Source of the DNA: Croceicoccus hydrothermalis
GTDB taxonomy: Bacteria; Pseudomonadota; Alphaproteobacteria; Sphingomonadales; Sphingomonadaceae
Length of the DNA: 64,000 nt
Direction: 5' to 3'
Assembly (NCBI RefSeq): GCF_022378335.1
Contig: NZ_JAIQCI010000016.1
Coordinates: 1 to 64,000 of the forward strand
Made by a program: the position numbers and the translations under genes. Shown here piece after piece: positions 33,930 through 51,007 of the stretch (the stretch's first letter is position 1; the number at the start of each line of letters is the position of its first letter). A model generated the notes under the pieces. That model saw nothing but the letters and a program-made list of their open reading frames with translations. It did no database searches and was not told where the DNA came from.

Positions 33930-35798
33930 ATGGCCATTTGCGCGGTGCCGGGAACCGCGATGGCCGAACGACCCATCGCCGATTTTACGGAAGGCGACCC
34001 GGTCGGCTGGGTGCGGATGTCCCCCACCGGCAACAGGCTCGCCGCCGAAATGGACCGCGCCGGCGAACGGCAGATCGTGATCTTCTCGCTCGATGGTCAG
34101 CGTGAGCCCGTCATCATCGGCAAGCCCGCGAACACCGATGTCGGGGATGTCAGATGGGTCAACGACGACTGGTTGATCGCGACCGTCGGGCGCAAGGGCA
34201 ATTACGAGCTTCACGAGGTTTACGTCTCGCGCACCATGGCATTCCGGGCCGACGGCACCGCAATGCACATGCTGGAGCCGCGCAATGGCAATCTCGCCGA
34301 TTCGGGCGGCGACGTGGTCTGGATCGCGCGGGACGGCACGCCGCGCATCCTGCTATCCTATCGCGAAACGATCTTCATCGGCGAGCCGGGCTTCTTCCCC
34401 AAGGTCGCGATGGTCGATGTCGCGCAGAACAAGTTCGCGCGCGTGACCTCCGAAATGGAGGGGGTGTGGAACTGGTATGCGGATGGCAATGGCGATGTCC
34501 GGCTCGGCGTGGGTGACGAGCAGCAGGGCGTGAAACGCCGCCTCGTCTACCGCGAGGGCGGCAGCGGCCTGTTCAAGGAGGTCGCCAGCGCGACCGGTGA
34601 CGAGGAGCTGATCGCGCCGGTCCTGTTCATGCAGGATGGCAAGGCGCTCACCATCAGCAATGTCGATGGTTTCGATGCGCTCTACGAACTCGATCTCGGC
34701 ACGATGCGCCGCGGCGCGAAAGTGTTCGGCATCGCGGGCGCCGACGTGTCGGGCGTCATCAGCGATTCGAAAAATCAGGAATTGCGCGGCGTCACCTGGG
34801 AGGGGCAACGCCGGCAGGTGCAATGGCTCGACCCGCAATATCGCGAGATTCAGGCGCTGCTCAACGCCACCCTGCCCGGGCAGAACCCGGTGATCCTGTC
34901 CAGCAATCTCGATGGCACGAAGCATGTCGTCCATGCGGGCGGGACGGGGCCGGTGACGGGGTATCTGATCTTCGATTCGGCGGCGAAGAAGATGACCGTG
35001 CTGTCGCGCACGCGCAACGAGGCGAGCTGACCGGCCGCGCGCACCTATCGCTACACCGCGCGGGACGGGCTGGAGATGGAGGCGATCGTCACCGTGCCGC
35101 AGGACCGCGAGGCGAAGAACCTGCCGGTGATCGTGATGCCGCGCGGCGGTCCGCGCGCCCGCGATTACGAAGGCTGGGACAGCTGGGAGCAATTCTTCGC
35201 CGACCGCGGCTATGCGGTGATTCAGCCCAATTTCCGGGGATCGACCGGCTATGGCGTCGCGTTCGAGCGGGCCGGCCTCGGGCAATGGGGGCTCAGGATG
35301 CAGGACGATGTCGACGATGCGCTTGCGTGGGCCGCGGCCAAGGGGATGGTCGATCCCGCCCGCGCCTGTATCGTGGGCGGATCGTATGGCGGATATGTCG
35401 CGATGCGGGCCGCGGAGCGCAATCCGGAGCTTTACCGCTGCGCCATCAGCTTTGCCGGCGTCGCCGATCTCGGGAAGATGATGAGCCATGACAGCGCATC
35501 CTATTTCGGGCGCGGGTTGCGGGCATATTGGAAAGGGCAGGTGTCGGACCTTGCCGGCGTATCACCGATCAACAATGTGCAGGGGTTCGGCATCCCGGTG
35601 CTGCTCGTGCATGGCAAGGATGACGTGCGCGTGCCCGTGGATCAATCGCGCGACATGGCAAAGAAGCTGCGCGCGGCGGGCAAGGACGTCACCTATATCG
35701 AACAGGCAAAGGGCGACCATCATTTCTCCCGCGATGAGGATCTGGTCGAATTTCTGAAGGCTGCGGAGCAGTTTCTCGACACGCACAACCCGGCCTGA
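33930..35798 (+). pseudogene. S9-family prolyl-oligopeptidase-like protein interrupted by an in-frame TGA
   Basis: The 33930-35030 part encodes the N-terminal beta-propeller (366 residues). After a TGA at 35028-35030 the same frame continues (PAARTYRYTARDGLEMEAI) into the complete alpha/beta-hydrolase domain to 35798. That part has the nucleophile in GGSYGGY, the aspartate in HGKDDVRVP and the histidine in KGDHHFS. Only one stop separates the halves and no frameshift is needed. The N-terminus is also weak: the hydrophobic leader SWVATAAMAICAVPGTAMA has no start codon upstream in frame. The second half could begin at ATG 35076, but would lack its propeller. Probably a recent pseudogene or a sequence error. 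Confidence 0.8.
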
Positions 35799-35808
35799 TC
35801 GGCACATG

Positions 35809-35850
35809 AAAAAGGGCGGCCGCGCGGACAATGCGCGGCCGCCCCCTATT
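35809..35850 (-). terminator. rho-independent terminator between S9 gene and gpx
   Basis: GGGCGGCCGCGC (35814-35825) pairs perfectly with GCGCGGCCGCCC (35833-35844) around a 7-nt loop. On the minus strand the stem is followed by TTTTT, which suits termination of gpx. On the plus strand only a weak T-rich tail follows. Confidence 0.85.
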
Positions 35851-35866
35851 TGAAGCCAGGCGGGGA

Positions 35867-36415
35867 TCAGGCGTCTATCGCGCTTTCGATCAGCCCGGTC
35901 AGTTCGGCATCGTCGGGCGCGGTGGAGGGGGCGAACCGCGCCAGCACCGCACCATCGCGCCCGACCAGGAACTTCTCGAAATTCCAGAGCACCTCGGGGT
36001 CGTTGTTGGGGATCATGCCCGCCCGTTCCAGCCGCGCGCGAAAAACATCGGAATCGCCGCGCTTGTTCGGAACGGCGGCGACGAGCTCCTTGTATAGCGC
36101 CTGCTTCTCCGGCCCGACGACGCTGGCTTTTTCGAAGACCGGGAAATTCACCCCGTATTCGGTTTCGCAGAATTGCGCGATCTCGTCGTCGGAGCCCGGT
36201 TCCTGTGCACCGAAATCATTGGCGGGAAAGGCCAGCACCTCGAACCCCTTGTCGCCATATCGTTCCTGAAGCGCCTTGAGCCCGGCATATTGCGGCGTCA
36301 GCCCGCATTGCGAGGCGGTGTTGACGATCAGCAGGACCTTGCCCCGGTGGGCGCCGATGCTGTCGGCGCTGCCGTCGTTGCGGGTGAGCGGGATATCGGA
36401 AAGCGTCGTGGCCAT
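35867..36415 (-). CDS. glutathione peroxidase-family thiol peroxidase
   Basis: 182-residue peroxidase that reduces H2O2 and lipid peroxides, in bacteria usually with thioredoxin. The peroxidatic cysteine is C37 in NTASQCGLTPQY. The conserved FPANDFGAQEPG and WNFEKFLVGRDG (tryptophan and asparagine of the active site) are present. It has cysteine, not selenocysteine. It lies 19 nt downstream of scoB on the same strand and may be co-transcribed with it. Confidence 0.92.
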   Translation of the reverse strand: MATTLSDIPLTRNDGSADSIGAHRGKVLLIVNTASQCGLTPQYAGLKALQERYGDKGFEVLAFPANDFGAQEPGSDDEIAQFCETEYGVNFPVFEKASVVGPEKQALYKELVAAVPNKRGDSDVFRARLERAGMIPNNDPEVLWNFEKFLVGRDGAVLARFAPSTAPDDAELTGLIESAIDA

Positions 36416-36434
36416 GGTTTTGCTCCTCGGCGAA

Positions 36435-37070
<636 letters not shown>

Positions 37071-37141
37071 GCGTGTCTCCTCAGATGGGTGGCTGGCGCG
37101 GCCAGCGATTATGCGTTCGGCGTGCGGGAAAGCCGCGGCGT

Positions 37142-37861
37142 TCAGGCGCTTTCGCGGGTCCGGGTCGTGACGAACTCGATCTTCTTGTCATAGGGCGCGC
37201 CCACGATCATGCGCTGCACATAGACGCCGGGCAGGTGGATGTGATCGGGATCGAGGCTTCCGGTCGGCACGACTTCCTCCACCTCAACGACGCACACCTT
37301 GCCGCAGGTCGCCGCCGGAAGGTTGAAATTGCGCGCGGTCTTGCGGAACACCAGATTGCCCGTCTCGTCCGCCTTCCACGCCTTCACGATGGAAAGATCG
37401 GCGAAGATCCCGCGTTCCAGCACGTAGTCCATTTCGCCGTTCGGCCCGTCGAAACGCTTGGTCTCCTTGCCTTCGGCCACTTCGGTACCGAACCCGGTGC
37501 GGGTGTAGAAGCCCGGAATGCCCGCGCCGCCGGCCCGCATCCGCTCGGCAAGCGTGCCCTGCGGACAGAATTCCACCTCAAGCTCGCCGGCGAGGAACTG
37601 GCGCTCGAACTCCTTGTTCTCGCCGACATAGGACGAGATCATCTTCGCGATCTGCTTCGTGCGCAGCAGCTTGCCAAGCCCTTCGTTGTCGATACCGGCA
37701 TTGTTCGACGCCACGGTGAGCCCGCCCACCCCGCTTTCGACGACGGCATCGATCAGCCGTTCGGGAATACCACACAGGCCGAAACCGCCCGCCGCGATCA
37801 GCATGCCGTCGTGCAGGAGCCCGTCGAGGGCGGATGTGGCGTCGGGAAAAAGCTTCTTCAT
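37142..37861 (-). CDS. scoA: 3-oxoacid CoA-transferase subunit A
   Basis: 239-residue alpha subunit, partner of the next gene. The CoA-binding [10 protein letters not shown] motif (about 25-34) and [15 protein letters not shown] are family hallmarks. The MKKLFPDA start at 37861 is the usual one; the open frame beyond it overlaps the glnE upstream region. It diverges from glnE, with 134 nt between the starts. Confidence 0.93.
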   Translation of the reverse strand: MKKLFPDATSALDGLLHDGMLIAAGGFGLCGIPERLIDAVVESGVGGLTVASNNAGIDNEGLGKLLRTKQIAKMISSYVGENKEFERQFLAGELEVEFCPQGTLAERMRAGGAGIPGFYTRTGFGTEVAEGKETKRFDGPNGEMDYVLERGIFADLSIVKAWKADETGNLVFRKTARNFNLPAATCGKVCVVEVEEVVPTGSLDPDHIHLPGVYVQRMIVGAPYDKKIEFVTTRTRESA

Positions 37862-37995
37862 GGGCTGCGGCCTTTCATCGTGAAAGCGTCGGTCTTGCCG
37901 AAAAGGGCGTTCGGACCCCGGCAATAGTCGGCAAATCGGCGCGTGTCACGCCCGCCCCTCTTGCACCTGCAATTTGCGGGGACCATGGGAAGGGG

Positions 37996-40784
<2,789 letters not shown>

Positions 40785-40788
<4 letters not shown>

Positions 40789-41279
40789 CCGATGTGACGC
40801 ACGGACGCCCGGACGTGGGCGATATCTTCCCGCAAATGACCCTGAGCACGCCCGACGGCGGCGAGTTTTCGACCGCGTCGCTGGCCGGCAAACCGGCGGC
40901 GGTGTTCTTCTACCCAAAGGACAACACCCCCGGCTGCACGACCGAGGCGAAGGATTTCACCGCGCTCGCGTCCCAATTTGCCGACGCCGGCGTCGCCATC
41001 CTCGGCATCAGCAAGGATCCGCCCGAAAGCCACGCCAAATTCATCGCGAAGCAGGCGTTGGGCATTCCGCTCTATAGCGACACGCCGCCGGACGCGGGCG
41101 ATGGTCTGGCCGAGACGCTCGGCATCTGGGTCGAGAAGAACATGTATGGCCGCAAACATATGGGCATGGAACGCACGACATTTTTGATCGGTGCGGACGG
41201 GCGCATCGCGCGCGTGTGGCGCAAGGTGCGTGTGAAGGGTCATGCCGATGCCGTGCTGGAGGCGGCGCGCGCGCTTTGA
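40785..41279 (+). CDS. bcp: thioredoxin-dependent peroxiredoxin, BCP type
   Basis: 164-residue peroxiredoxin. The peroxidatic cysteine is in YPKDNTPGCTTEAKDF; the resolving cysteine that some BCPs have five residues later is absent (E in its place), so it may work as a 1-Cys enzyme. The gene overlaps glnE upstream and the DUF455 gene downstream by four bases each, forming a tight operon. Confidence 0.92.
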
Positions 41280-42076
41280 CCGGAACGCGGCGCTCGGTAG
41301 GGGAAGCGGTGCGCGCCGTCCTGTTGACAGGAGGCGCGCAGGCAAAGGTCATGGCGACCCGCGCCTTGGTGCGCGAATGGCGGGCCGGGCGGCTCGATTT
41401 CCGGTTCGACTGCGCCATGCCGGACGAACCGGCGCGCCCCGACCGGCCCGAATTGCGCCCCGCGCGCGACATGCCGAAACGGGGGAAGGGCGGGTCCGAG
41501 CGTGGCCGCATCGCATTATGGCACAGCCTCGCGCATATCGAATTTACCGCCATCGACCTCGCGCTCGACATGGTCGGGCGATTCGGCGGCGGCATGGGCC
41601 GCGATTTCACCGACGATTTCCTGTGCGTCGCGGCGGATGAGGCGATGCATTACGCCCTGCTCGATCGGAAGCTGAAGACGATGGGGAGCCATTACGGCGC
41701 GCTGCCCGCCCATGCCGGATTGTGGGAAGCGGCGCTCGATACGCGGCACGACGTGGCGGCGCGGCTGGCGATCGTGCCCATGGTGCTGGAGGCGCGCGGC
41801 CTCGACATCACGCCGATGACGCTGGAACGGGTACGCACACAGGGGGACGCGAATGGCGCACGCATCCTGTCGCGGATACTTGACGACGAAATCCGCCATG
41901 TGCGGTTTGGCACCAAGCATTTCGTCGATGAGGTGAAAAAGCGCGGAAAAACGCCCGAATCCTACTGGCAGACATTGGTTCGGGAGCATTTTCGGGGGCG
42001 GTTGAAGCCACCGTTCAACGACTCGGCGCGGGAGTCAGCCGGTCTGTCGCGCAGCTTCCTCGACGGTATTGCCTAG
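41276..42076 (+). CDS. DUF455 ferritin-like protein
   Basis: 266-residue helical protein of the ferritin-like DUF455 family. Candidate di-iron ligands are visible in HSLAHIEFTAIDL, AADEAMHYALL, MVLEARGLD and DDEIRHVRFG. The precise function is unknown; some relatives sit next to RNA-modifying or redox genes. The family start (VGEAVRAVLLT) is only reached with a TTG at 41276 that overlaps the bcp TGA (TTGA), so TTG is chosen. Confidence 0.85.
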   Translation: MTGTRRSVGEAVRAVLLTGGAQAKVMATRALVREWRAGRLDFRFDCAMPDEPARPDRPELRPARDMPKRGKGGSERGRIALWHSLAHIEFTAIDLALDMVGRFGGGMGRDFTDDFLCVAADEAMHYALLDRKLKTMGSHYGALPAHAGLWEAALDTRHDVAARLAIVPMVLEARGLDITPMTLERVRTQGDANGARILSRILDDEIRHVRFGTKHFVDEVKKRGKTPESYWQTLVREHFRGRLKPPFNDSARESAGLSRSFLDGIA

Positions 42077-42253
42077 TTAACTGCTTTCCCTTTACCCAAT
42101 ACTCACGAGAGCGGCGGGGGGTTCCGACAATCTCGAAATTTTTGAACCTGCGGATGCGCTTCCCATCGCTCGAAGCCATCGCCTGCAGGCGTAATCAGAT
42201 GTCTTTCCGGCCTTTAGGGGGGTCGAGGCGTCTCGGAAAAAAAGGGTATCGTA

Positions 42254-42958
42254 ATGACGACACTTGGACAGATTTCGAATTTCTGGACGAAGCGCGGCGC
42301 GGTGTTGAGCGCGGTCGCGGTTGCATCGATGGCGATGGCCCCTGCCCCGGCCCTGGCGAATGCCAGTGCGACGGCAGCGGCCAGCGCCGACATGGCCGCC
42401 TCCGTCCACACGCCTGCGACGCAGGGTATCGGCGAAGGCATCGAAAGCGACGGCACGTTCCGCACGCTTTTCGCCAGCTGGAAGACGCTCGACAATTCGA
42501 ACAAGCCCGTCGTCCCGACCAAGCCGGTGATGTCCATTCCCAGCCGCCTGCCGGTTGAGAACTCCCGTTTTTCGAGCAGCTTTGGCATGCGCGTCCATCC
42601 GGTGACGGGTCGCCGCACCGGCCACCATGGCATCGATATGGCCGCGCCCACCGGCACGCCGATCTATGCAACCGCCGATGGGCAGATCGCCGATGCACGC
42701 TGGAACGGCGGGTATGGCAATTACATCCGGATCGAGCATGGCGGCGAGATGGAAACGCGCTATGGCCACATGTCCCGCATGGCGGTGTCCGCCGGGCAGG
42801 CCGTGAAGAAGGGCGATCTCATCGGCTATGTCGGCAGCACGGGTCGTTCGACCGGGCCGCACCTGCATTACGAAGTGCGCATCGCCGGCGAACCGGTCGA
42901 TCCCGAGCCCTATCTGCACGCCGATACGTTCGAGCAGGCCTTCGCCAGCGCGCGCTGA
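42254..42958 (+). CDS. M23-family peptidoglycan endopeptidase (LytM domain)
   Basis: 234-residue exported protein. A long signal peptide (about 1-35, ending APALA) precedes a linker and the M23 domain at about 100-215. Zinc ligands are in HHGIDM (H-x3-D) and GPHLHYEV (HxH), with the central RYGHM histidine. All catalytic residues are present, so it should cleave peptidoglycan cross-links, unlike degenerate LytM activators. It stands alone; a terminator follows at 42996. Confidence 0.92.
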   Translation: MTTLGQISNFWTKRGAVLSAVAVASMAMAPAPALANASATAAASADMAASVHTPATQGIGEGIESDGTFRTLFASWKTLDNSNKPVVPTKPVMSIPSRLPVENSRFSSSFGMRVHPVTGRRTGHHGIDMAAPTGTPIYATADGQIADARWNGGYGNYIRIEHGGEMETRYGHMSRMAVSAGQAVKKGDLIGYVGSTGRSTGPHLHYEVRIAGEPVDPEPYLHADTFEQAFASAR

Positions 42959-42995
42959 TCATCAGACATAAGGGATCGTCATTGGCGGTCCTTCG

Positions 42996-43029
42996 AAAAA
43001 GCCCGGCGCCATACGGCACCGGGCTTTTT
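42996..43029. terminator. bidirectional rho-independent terminator
   Basis: AAAAA-GCCCGG-C-GCC, loop ATAC, GGC-A-CCGGGC-TTTTT. It sits between the converging M23 peptidase and hybrid kinase genes and can serve both. Confidence 0.9.
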
Positions 43030-43137
43030 CGCATCGGGCGTCGACGCGGCAAAGGCCGGTGACGACCCGGCCTTCGCTGTATGTGGTGGCCCCCGCTGCA
43101 CGACCCGTGGCGGCGGGGCAAGCGACGTTGAGATGTG

Positions 43138-46866
<3,729 letters not shown>

Positions 46867-47054
46867 TTTCGCAAAAGACTCCGAAACCGATTCCAGAACA
46901 ACCGCATCGGCGCGATCCTTCCACGAATAGGGTCAAGGTTTGCTCTTGCGCGGTATGGGGGGAGTTACCAATCCCTTGCTAAGCAACGGTTAACTCCCGC
47001 CTTTCGGTGGCGCCGAGGGGGTCTGGTCGCCCCTCGGCCTGCCGCCTTCGGTCC

Positions 47055-47933
47055 TCAGCCCAGAAGCCGCGTGGCGATGGCGCGCACATCCTCGCCCATG
47101 TCCTCGCGTTCCAGCGCGATGGCCAGCGTCGCCTCGACAAATCCGGTCTTCGAACCGCAGTCGAAGCGCCGCCCGTCGAAGGTCACCGCGTGGAAGGGTT
47201 GGTTGCCGATCATCTTCGCCATCGCATCGGTAAGCTGAATCTCGCCGCCAGCACCCTTTTCCTGATCCTGAAGGGTGTGCATCACCTGAGGCTGGAGGAT
47301 ATAGCGGCCCGACACGATCTTGTTCGAGGGCGCGTCCGCGACCTTCGGCTTTTCGACGAGGCCGGTCACCTCGGTCAGGGCGCCATCGACCTTGCCCGGC
47401 GCGATCACGCCATAGCTCGACACCGATTCGCGCGGCACCTCGAGCACGGAGATGAGATTGCCGCCGACCTTTTCATAGGCATCGACCATCTGTTTCAGGC
47501 AGCCCGGCTCCCCCCACATCAATTCGTCGGGAAGCATCACGGCAAAAGGTTCGTCGCCCACGATGTCGCGTGCGCACCATACCGCATGACCGAGGCCCAG
47601 CGGCTCCTGCTGCCGGACATAGGCGCAATTGCCGGGCGAAAGCCGCGTTCCGTCGAGGATGGACACATCCTTGCCGCGCTCCTTCATCGTCGTTTCCAGT
47701 TCGAAACCGATGTCAAAATGATCCTCGATCGCGCCCTTGCCGCGTCCGGTGACGAAGATCATCTGCTCGATCCCGGCGGCGCGCGCCTCGTCCACCGCAT
47801 ACTGGATCAGCGGACGATCCACGATGGGCAACATTTCCTTGGGCACCGCCTTTGTCGCGGGCAGGAATCTTGTTCCCATGCCGGCGACGGGGAATACGGC
47901 CTTGCGGATCGGCTTGCGCGAATTGTCGGTCAT
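47055..47933 (-). CDS. galU: UTP-glucose-1-phosphate uridylyltransferase
   Basis: 292-residue enzyme making UDP-glucose for envelope polysaccharides. The nucleotide-binding [20 protein letters not shown] and the [16 protein letters not shown] and FDCGSKTGF segments are typical. The start [18 protein letters not shown] at 47933 gives normal length. It diverges from murA (157 nt apart), placing two envelope-precursor enzymes side by side. Confidence 0.94.
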   Translation of the reverse strand: MTDNSRKPIRKAVFPVAGMGTRFLPATKAVPKEMLPIVDRPLIQYAVDEARAAGIEQMIFVTGRGKGAIEDHFDIGFELETTMKERGKDVSILDGTRLSPGNCAYVRQQEPLGLGHAVWCARDIVGDEPFAVMLPDELMWGEPGCLKQMVDAYEKVGGNLISVLEVPRESVSSYGVIAPGKVDGALTEVTGLVEKPKVADAPSNKIVSGRYILQPQVMHTLQDQEKGAGGEIQLTDAMAKMIGNQPFHAVTFDGRRFDCGSKTGFVEATLAIALEREDMGEDVRAIATRLLG

Positions 47934-48090
47934 GGAAGCGATTCCTGTTGCAACTGCGAAATGGAACCCAAGCCATAGCCAAACCGCACGCGGGTGCACA
48001 AGAGCGTCGATGGATCAGGGCGGTCCGGACATCGCGCGGTTTGGGCGTCATCGCCTTGTAACCGCCGCAATTCCGGCTAAACAGCCGCGC

Positions 48091-49374
48091 ATGGACAAGA
48101 TCATCATCAAGGGCGGAAAACGCCTGACCGGCACATTGCCGATCTCTGGCGCGAAGAACGCGGCACTGACCCTGTTGCCGTGCGCATTGCTGACCGAAGA
48201 ACCGTTGACCCTGCGCAATCTGCCGCGACTGGCCGACATTGACGGATTTCAGCATCTGTTGAACCAGTTCGGCGTGTCGACGACCATCGCCGGATCGCGG
48301 CCGGAGGATTTCGGCCGGGTCATGACGCTGCAAGCCCCGCGCCTCACCAACACCACCGCCCCTTACGAGCTCGTGCGCAAGATGCGCGCCTCGATCCTCG
48401 TGCTCGGGCCGCTGCTCGGCCGGGCGGGGGAGGCGAAGGTGTCGCTTCCGGGCGGCTGCGCCATCGGAAACCGGCCGATCGACCTGCATTTGAAAGCGTT
48501 GGAGGCGATGGGCGCCGAGATCGAGCTGGCCGCCGGCTATGTCCGGGCCGCGGCGCCCGATGGCGGTCTGCCGGGCGGCGATTTCGCCTTTCCGGTGGTG
48601 TCGGTGGGCGCGACGGAAAATGCGCTGATGGCTGCCGTGCTGGCCAATGGCACGACGCGGCTCGACAATGCCGCGCGCGAGCCGGAGATCGTCGATCTGT
48701 GCAATTTGCTCGTCGCGATGGGCGCACGTATCGAGAATATCGGCGAATCCGATCTTACCATCCATGGCGTGCCGCGCCTGCACGGGGCGACCTATCGCGT
48801 GATGGCCGACCGGATCGAGGCGGGCAGCTATGCCTGTGCCGCGGCGATCACCGGCGGTGATGTCGTGCTGAAGGGGGCGAACCCCGCCGAGATGCGCGCG
48901 ACCACCCATGCCTTGCGCAATGCGGGCGTCAATGTGGACGAAATGGACGGCGGGATGCGCGTCTATTGCGACGGTCCGCTACGCGCGGTGAACCTGTCGA
49001 CCGCGCCCTATCCCGGTTTCGCCACCGATATGCAGGCGCAATTGATGGCGCTGTTATGCCGGGCCGACGGGACGAGCGTTCTGAACGAGATGATCTTCGA
49101 AAATCGCTACATGCATGTCCCCGAACTCAACCGCATGGGTGCCCATATCGAGACCAATGGCCGCACCGCCGTGGTGCACGGTGTCGAACGGCTGACGGGG
49201 GCGGAGGTGATGGCGACCGATCTGCGCGCTTCGATGAGCCTCGTGATCGCCGGGCTCGCGGCGGAGGGGGAGACGGTGGTTCACCGGCTTTACCATCTCG
49301 ACCGCGGGTATGAGCGGCTGGAGGAAAAGCTCGCGCTCGTGGGGGCGGATATCGAACGCGTCGGCTCGGATTAG
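48091..49374 (+). CDS. murA: UDP-N-acetylglucosamine 1-carboxyvinyltransferase
   Basis: 427-residue enzyme that commits UDP-GlcNAc to peptidoglycan synthesis by adding enolpyruvate. The catalytic loop [15 protein letters not shown] contains the cysteine alkylated by fosfomycin, so the protein should be sensitive. [12 protein letters not shown] and [11 protein letters not shown] are conserved. The start [14 protein letters not shown] at 48091 is the family start; the frame is open further upstream without homology. Confidence 0.95.
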   Translation: MDKIIIKGGKRLTGTLPISGAKNAALTLLPCALLTEEPLTLRNLPRLADIDGFQHLLNQFGVSTTIAGSRPEDFGRVMTLQAPRLTNTTAPYELVRKMRASILVLGPLLGRAGEAKVSLPGGCAIGNRPIDLHLKALEAMGAEIELAAGYVRAAAPDGGLPGGDFAFPVVSVGATENALMAAVLANGTTRLDNAAREPEIVDLCNLLVAMGARIENIGESDLTIHGVPRLHGATYRVMADRIEAGSYACAAAITGGDVVLKGANPAEMRATTHALRNAGVNVDEMDGGMRVYCDGPLRAVNLSTAPYPGFATDMQAQLMALLCRADGTSVLNEMIFENRYMHVPELNRMGAHIETNGRTAVVHGVERLTGAEVMATDLRASMSLVIAGLAAEGETVVHRLYHLDRGYERLEEKLALVGADIERVGSD

Positions 49375-49460
49375 GCCCGCCTCGACTGGTATTGGTCGTT
49401 TTGCGAAACCAGGCACGCCCTGATGCGTTTCACCGTCACTGGTCTTACAGGAGAATCGCA

Positions 49461-49703
49461 ATGGGACTTATCAGAATGGGCGTGCTCGGCGCGCTCGGCT
49501 ATGCCGGATACAAGCATTTCACGAAGAAGCACGACGAACCGGCCGCGTTCGCCGATGGTCAGCCGCATGCAACGCAGGGCGGCGGCACCGTCGTTCGTGA
49601 CGCCGGTGCGGATTCGATGCGCGACAAGCCGTCGACCTGGACCAAGACGGACGAGGAAATGGACGAAAGCTTCCCGGCGAGCGATCCGCCCGCCAATTAC
49701 TGA
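49461..49703 (+). CDS. small conserved protein with DESFPASDPPA tail
   Basis: 80-residue protein. The first 20 residues (MGLIRMGVLGALGYAGYKHF) are hydrophobic and may anchor it to the membrane; the C-terminus TDEEMDESFPASDPPANY carries a motif seen in many small alphaproteobacterial proteins of unknown function. The ATG is well supported by CAGGAG. It follows murA by 86 nt and ends before a terminator. No function can be assigned. Confidence 0.8.
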   Translation: MGLIRMGVLGALGYAGYKHFTKKHDEPAAFADGQPHATQGGGTVVRDAGADSMRDKPSTWTKTDEEMDESFPASDPPANY

Positions 49704-49727
49704 CGCACGCTTTTTGCATTGCGCATG

Positions 49728-49763
49728 AAAAGGCGCGCCGTCCGCAAGGGTGGCGCGCTTTTT
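49728..49763. terminator. bidirectional rho-independent terminator
   Basis: AAAA followed by GCGCGCC (49733-49739), a 12-nt loop, GGCGCGC (49752-49758) and TTTTT. It lies between converging genes. Confidence 0.85.
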
Positions 49764-49782
49764 CAATGGTGGCGGCATATGC

Positions 49783-50037
49783 TCATCTGGCGACCGCATC
49801 GTCCGGCGCCGCGCGCTCACATACGAGCCAGACCCGGATCGCGCTGGCGAGACCCGGCGGGGTGTCGGCCATGATCCGTTCGGCGTCGATCGCCGCGACG
49901 AGCGCGTTGACCGGCAAACCGCGCCGCAGCGCCGCATCGCGCAGCATGCTCCAGAACACCGGCTCCAAGCTGATCGAGGTCTTGTGACCGGCGATTTCGA
50001 CCGATCGTTTGACGGGCGGATGATAATCGGGGGTCAC
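49783..50037 (-). CDS. ribbon-helix-helix domain protein
   Basis: 84-residue protein with the ribbon-helix-helix pattern of a small alphaproteobacterial family: a beta strand KRSVEIAGHKTSISL, then helices FWSMLRDAALRRGLPVNALVAAIDAER and PGLASAIRVWLV. Such proteins are presumed DNA-binding, but no target is known. A GTG at 50037 with AGGG upstream is taken as the start; the frame extends to 50166 without homology. It follows the DUF4136 lipoprotein gene on the same strand. Confidence 0.7.
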   Translation of the reverse strand: MTPDYHPPVKRSVEIAGHKTSISLEPVFWSMLRDAALRRGLPVNALVAAIDAERIMADTPPGLASAIRVWLVCERAAPDDAVAR

Positions 50038-50162
50038 GGCAACGACCCTAGCGCAGCGGCCGTTAGTGGCAAGCCGAGAGGCATCGCACCCACGCAAAAG
50101 GCGGTCTCCACGCAAAAGGCGGGCGCATCGCTGCACCGGCCTTTCGCATGTTTTTACGTCGT

Positions 50163-50843
50163 TCAATCGATGCGGCGAACCTTGGTGTCGCGGTCCTCGG
50201 GCGCGATGGAGATGCGCAGGGTCTCGCCCGAATTGCCCGGGAAATCGACGAACATCGCCTCGACCAGATTGGGGACCAGATAGGGCAGGCGATCCGAACG
50301 GGACACTGCCTCCGCCTTGCCTTCGAAAAGCCTCTGCCCATCGACGCGGCGTTCGATCTTCAGGTCGATGCCGCTGGTATAGACGGTGTAGCTGGTGATG
50401 TTCGGCCCGGAATTGAAGAACGGATCCTGCCAGCCAAAGCCCCAGGGACCGCCACGATAATACGCCGCGCGCCGGCCGAAACCGCCATAGCCGTACCAGG
50501 GATCGAAGAACGGATCGCGTCCGCCGAACGAGCGGATCCTCTCGCGCCCGTCATTGACGCCGTAATCGAACCGGACCAGCAGGTCGGCCGTTTCGGGCGT
50601 CGCCTCGGTATAGCCGAGATCGGCCATTTCGGCGCCGACATAGCGGGCATATTGCGCGAATTCGAGCCCGCCGACAAGATCGGGATCGTCGGCGACCACG
50701 GCAAAGGTCTTGCCCTGAGGGGCGGGAAGCTGCGTCGCGAAACGCGACACGTCGGCCTGGAACGGGGTGGTGCATGCCGCAACGCCAACCAGCAGCAACG
50801 ATGCTGCGATCGAACGTGCCGCGCGCTTGGCGAGGGATGTCAT
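50163..50843 (-). CDS. DUF4136 lipoprotein
   Basis: 226-residue predicted lipoprotein. The signal peptide ends in a lipobox with C24 (LLLVGVAACTTP). A DUF4136 domain follows, with an internal aromatic/glycine-rich loop (DPWYGYGGFGRRAAYY, GGPWGFGWQDPFF). The family is envelope-associated and of unknown function. The start at 50843 is set by the signal peptide. It lies between trpS and the ribbon-helix-helix gene on the same strand. Confidence 0.85.
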   Translation of the reverse strand: MTSLAKRAARSIAASLLLVGVAACTTPFQADVSRFATQLPAPQGKTFAVVADDPDLVGGLEFAQYARYVGAEMADLGYTEATPETADLLVRFDYGVNDGRERIRSFGGRDPFFDPWYGYGGFGRRAAYYRGGPWGFGWQDPFFNSGPNITSYTVYTSGIDLKIERRVDGQRLFEGKAEAVSRSDRLPYLVPNLVEAMFVDFPGNSGETLRISIAPEDRDTKVRRID

Positions 50844-51007
50844 GGCGTGTTTCTCCGAACGTGCTAGTGGCGATGCGGCGCGGAATCGAAACGCCGTTGT
50901 GTCGCATATGATGCACGCTTTATAGAACAATGCCAATGAACCGCGATTTAACGAAAATACTAACAATTGTAATTTTTCGTGTTCGCGCAGTGACTTAAGG
51001 CTTTGCC

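Noticed and set aside
35028-35030. Selenocysteine or programmed readthrough at the TGA of the S9 peptidase
   Set aside because: No selenocysteine-insertion hairpin is evident after the codon, the residue lies in a linker rather than an active site, and no such recoding is known for S9 peptidases.
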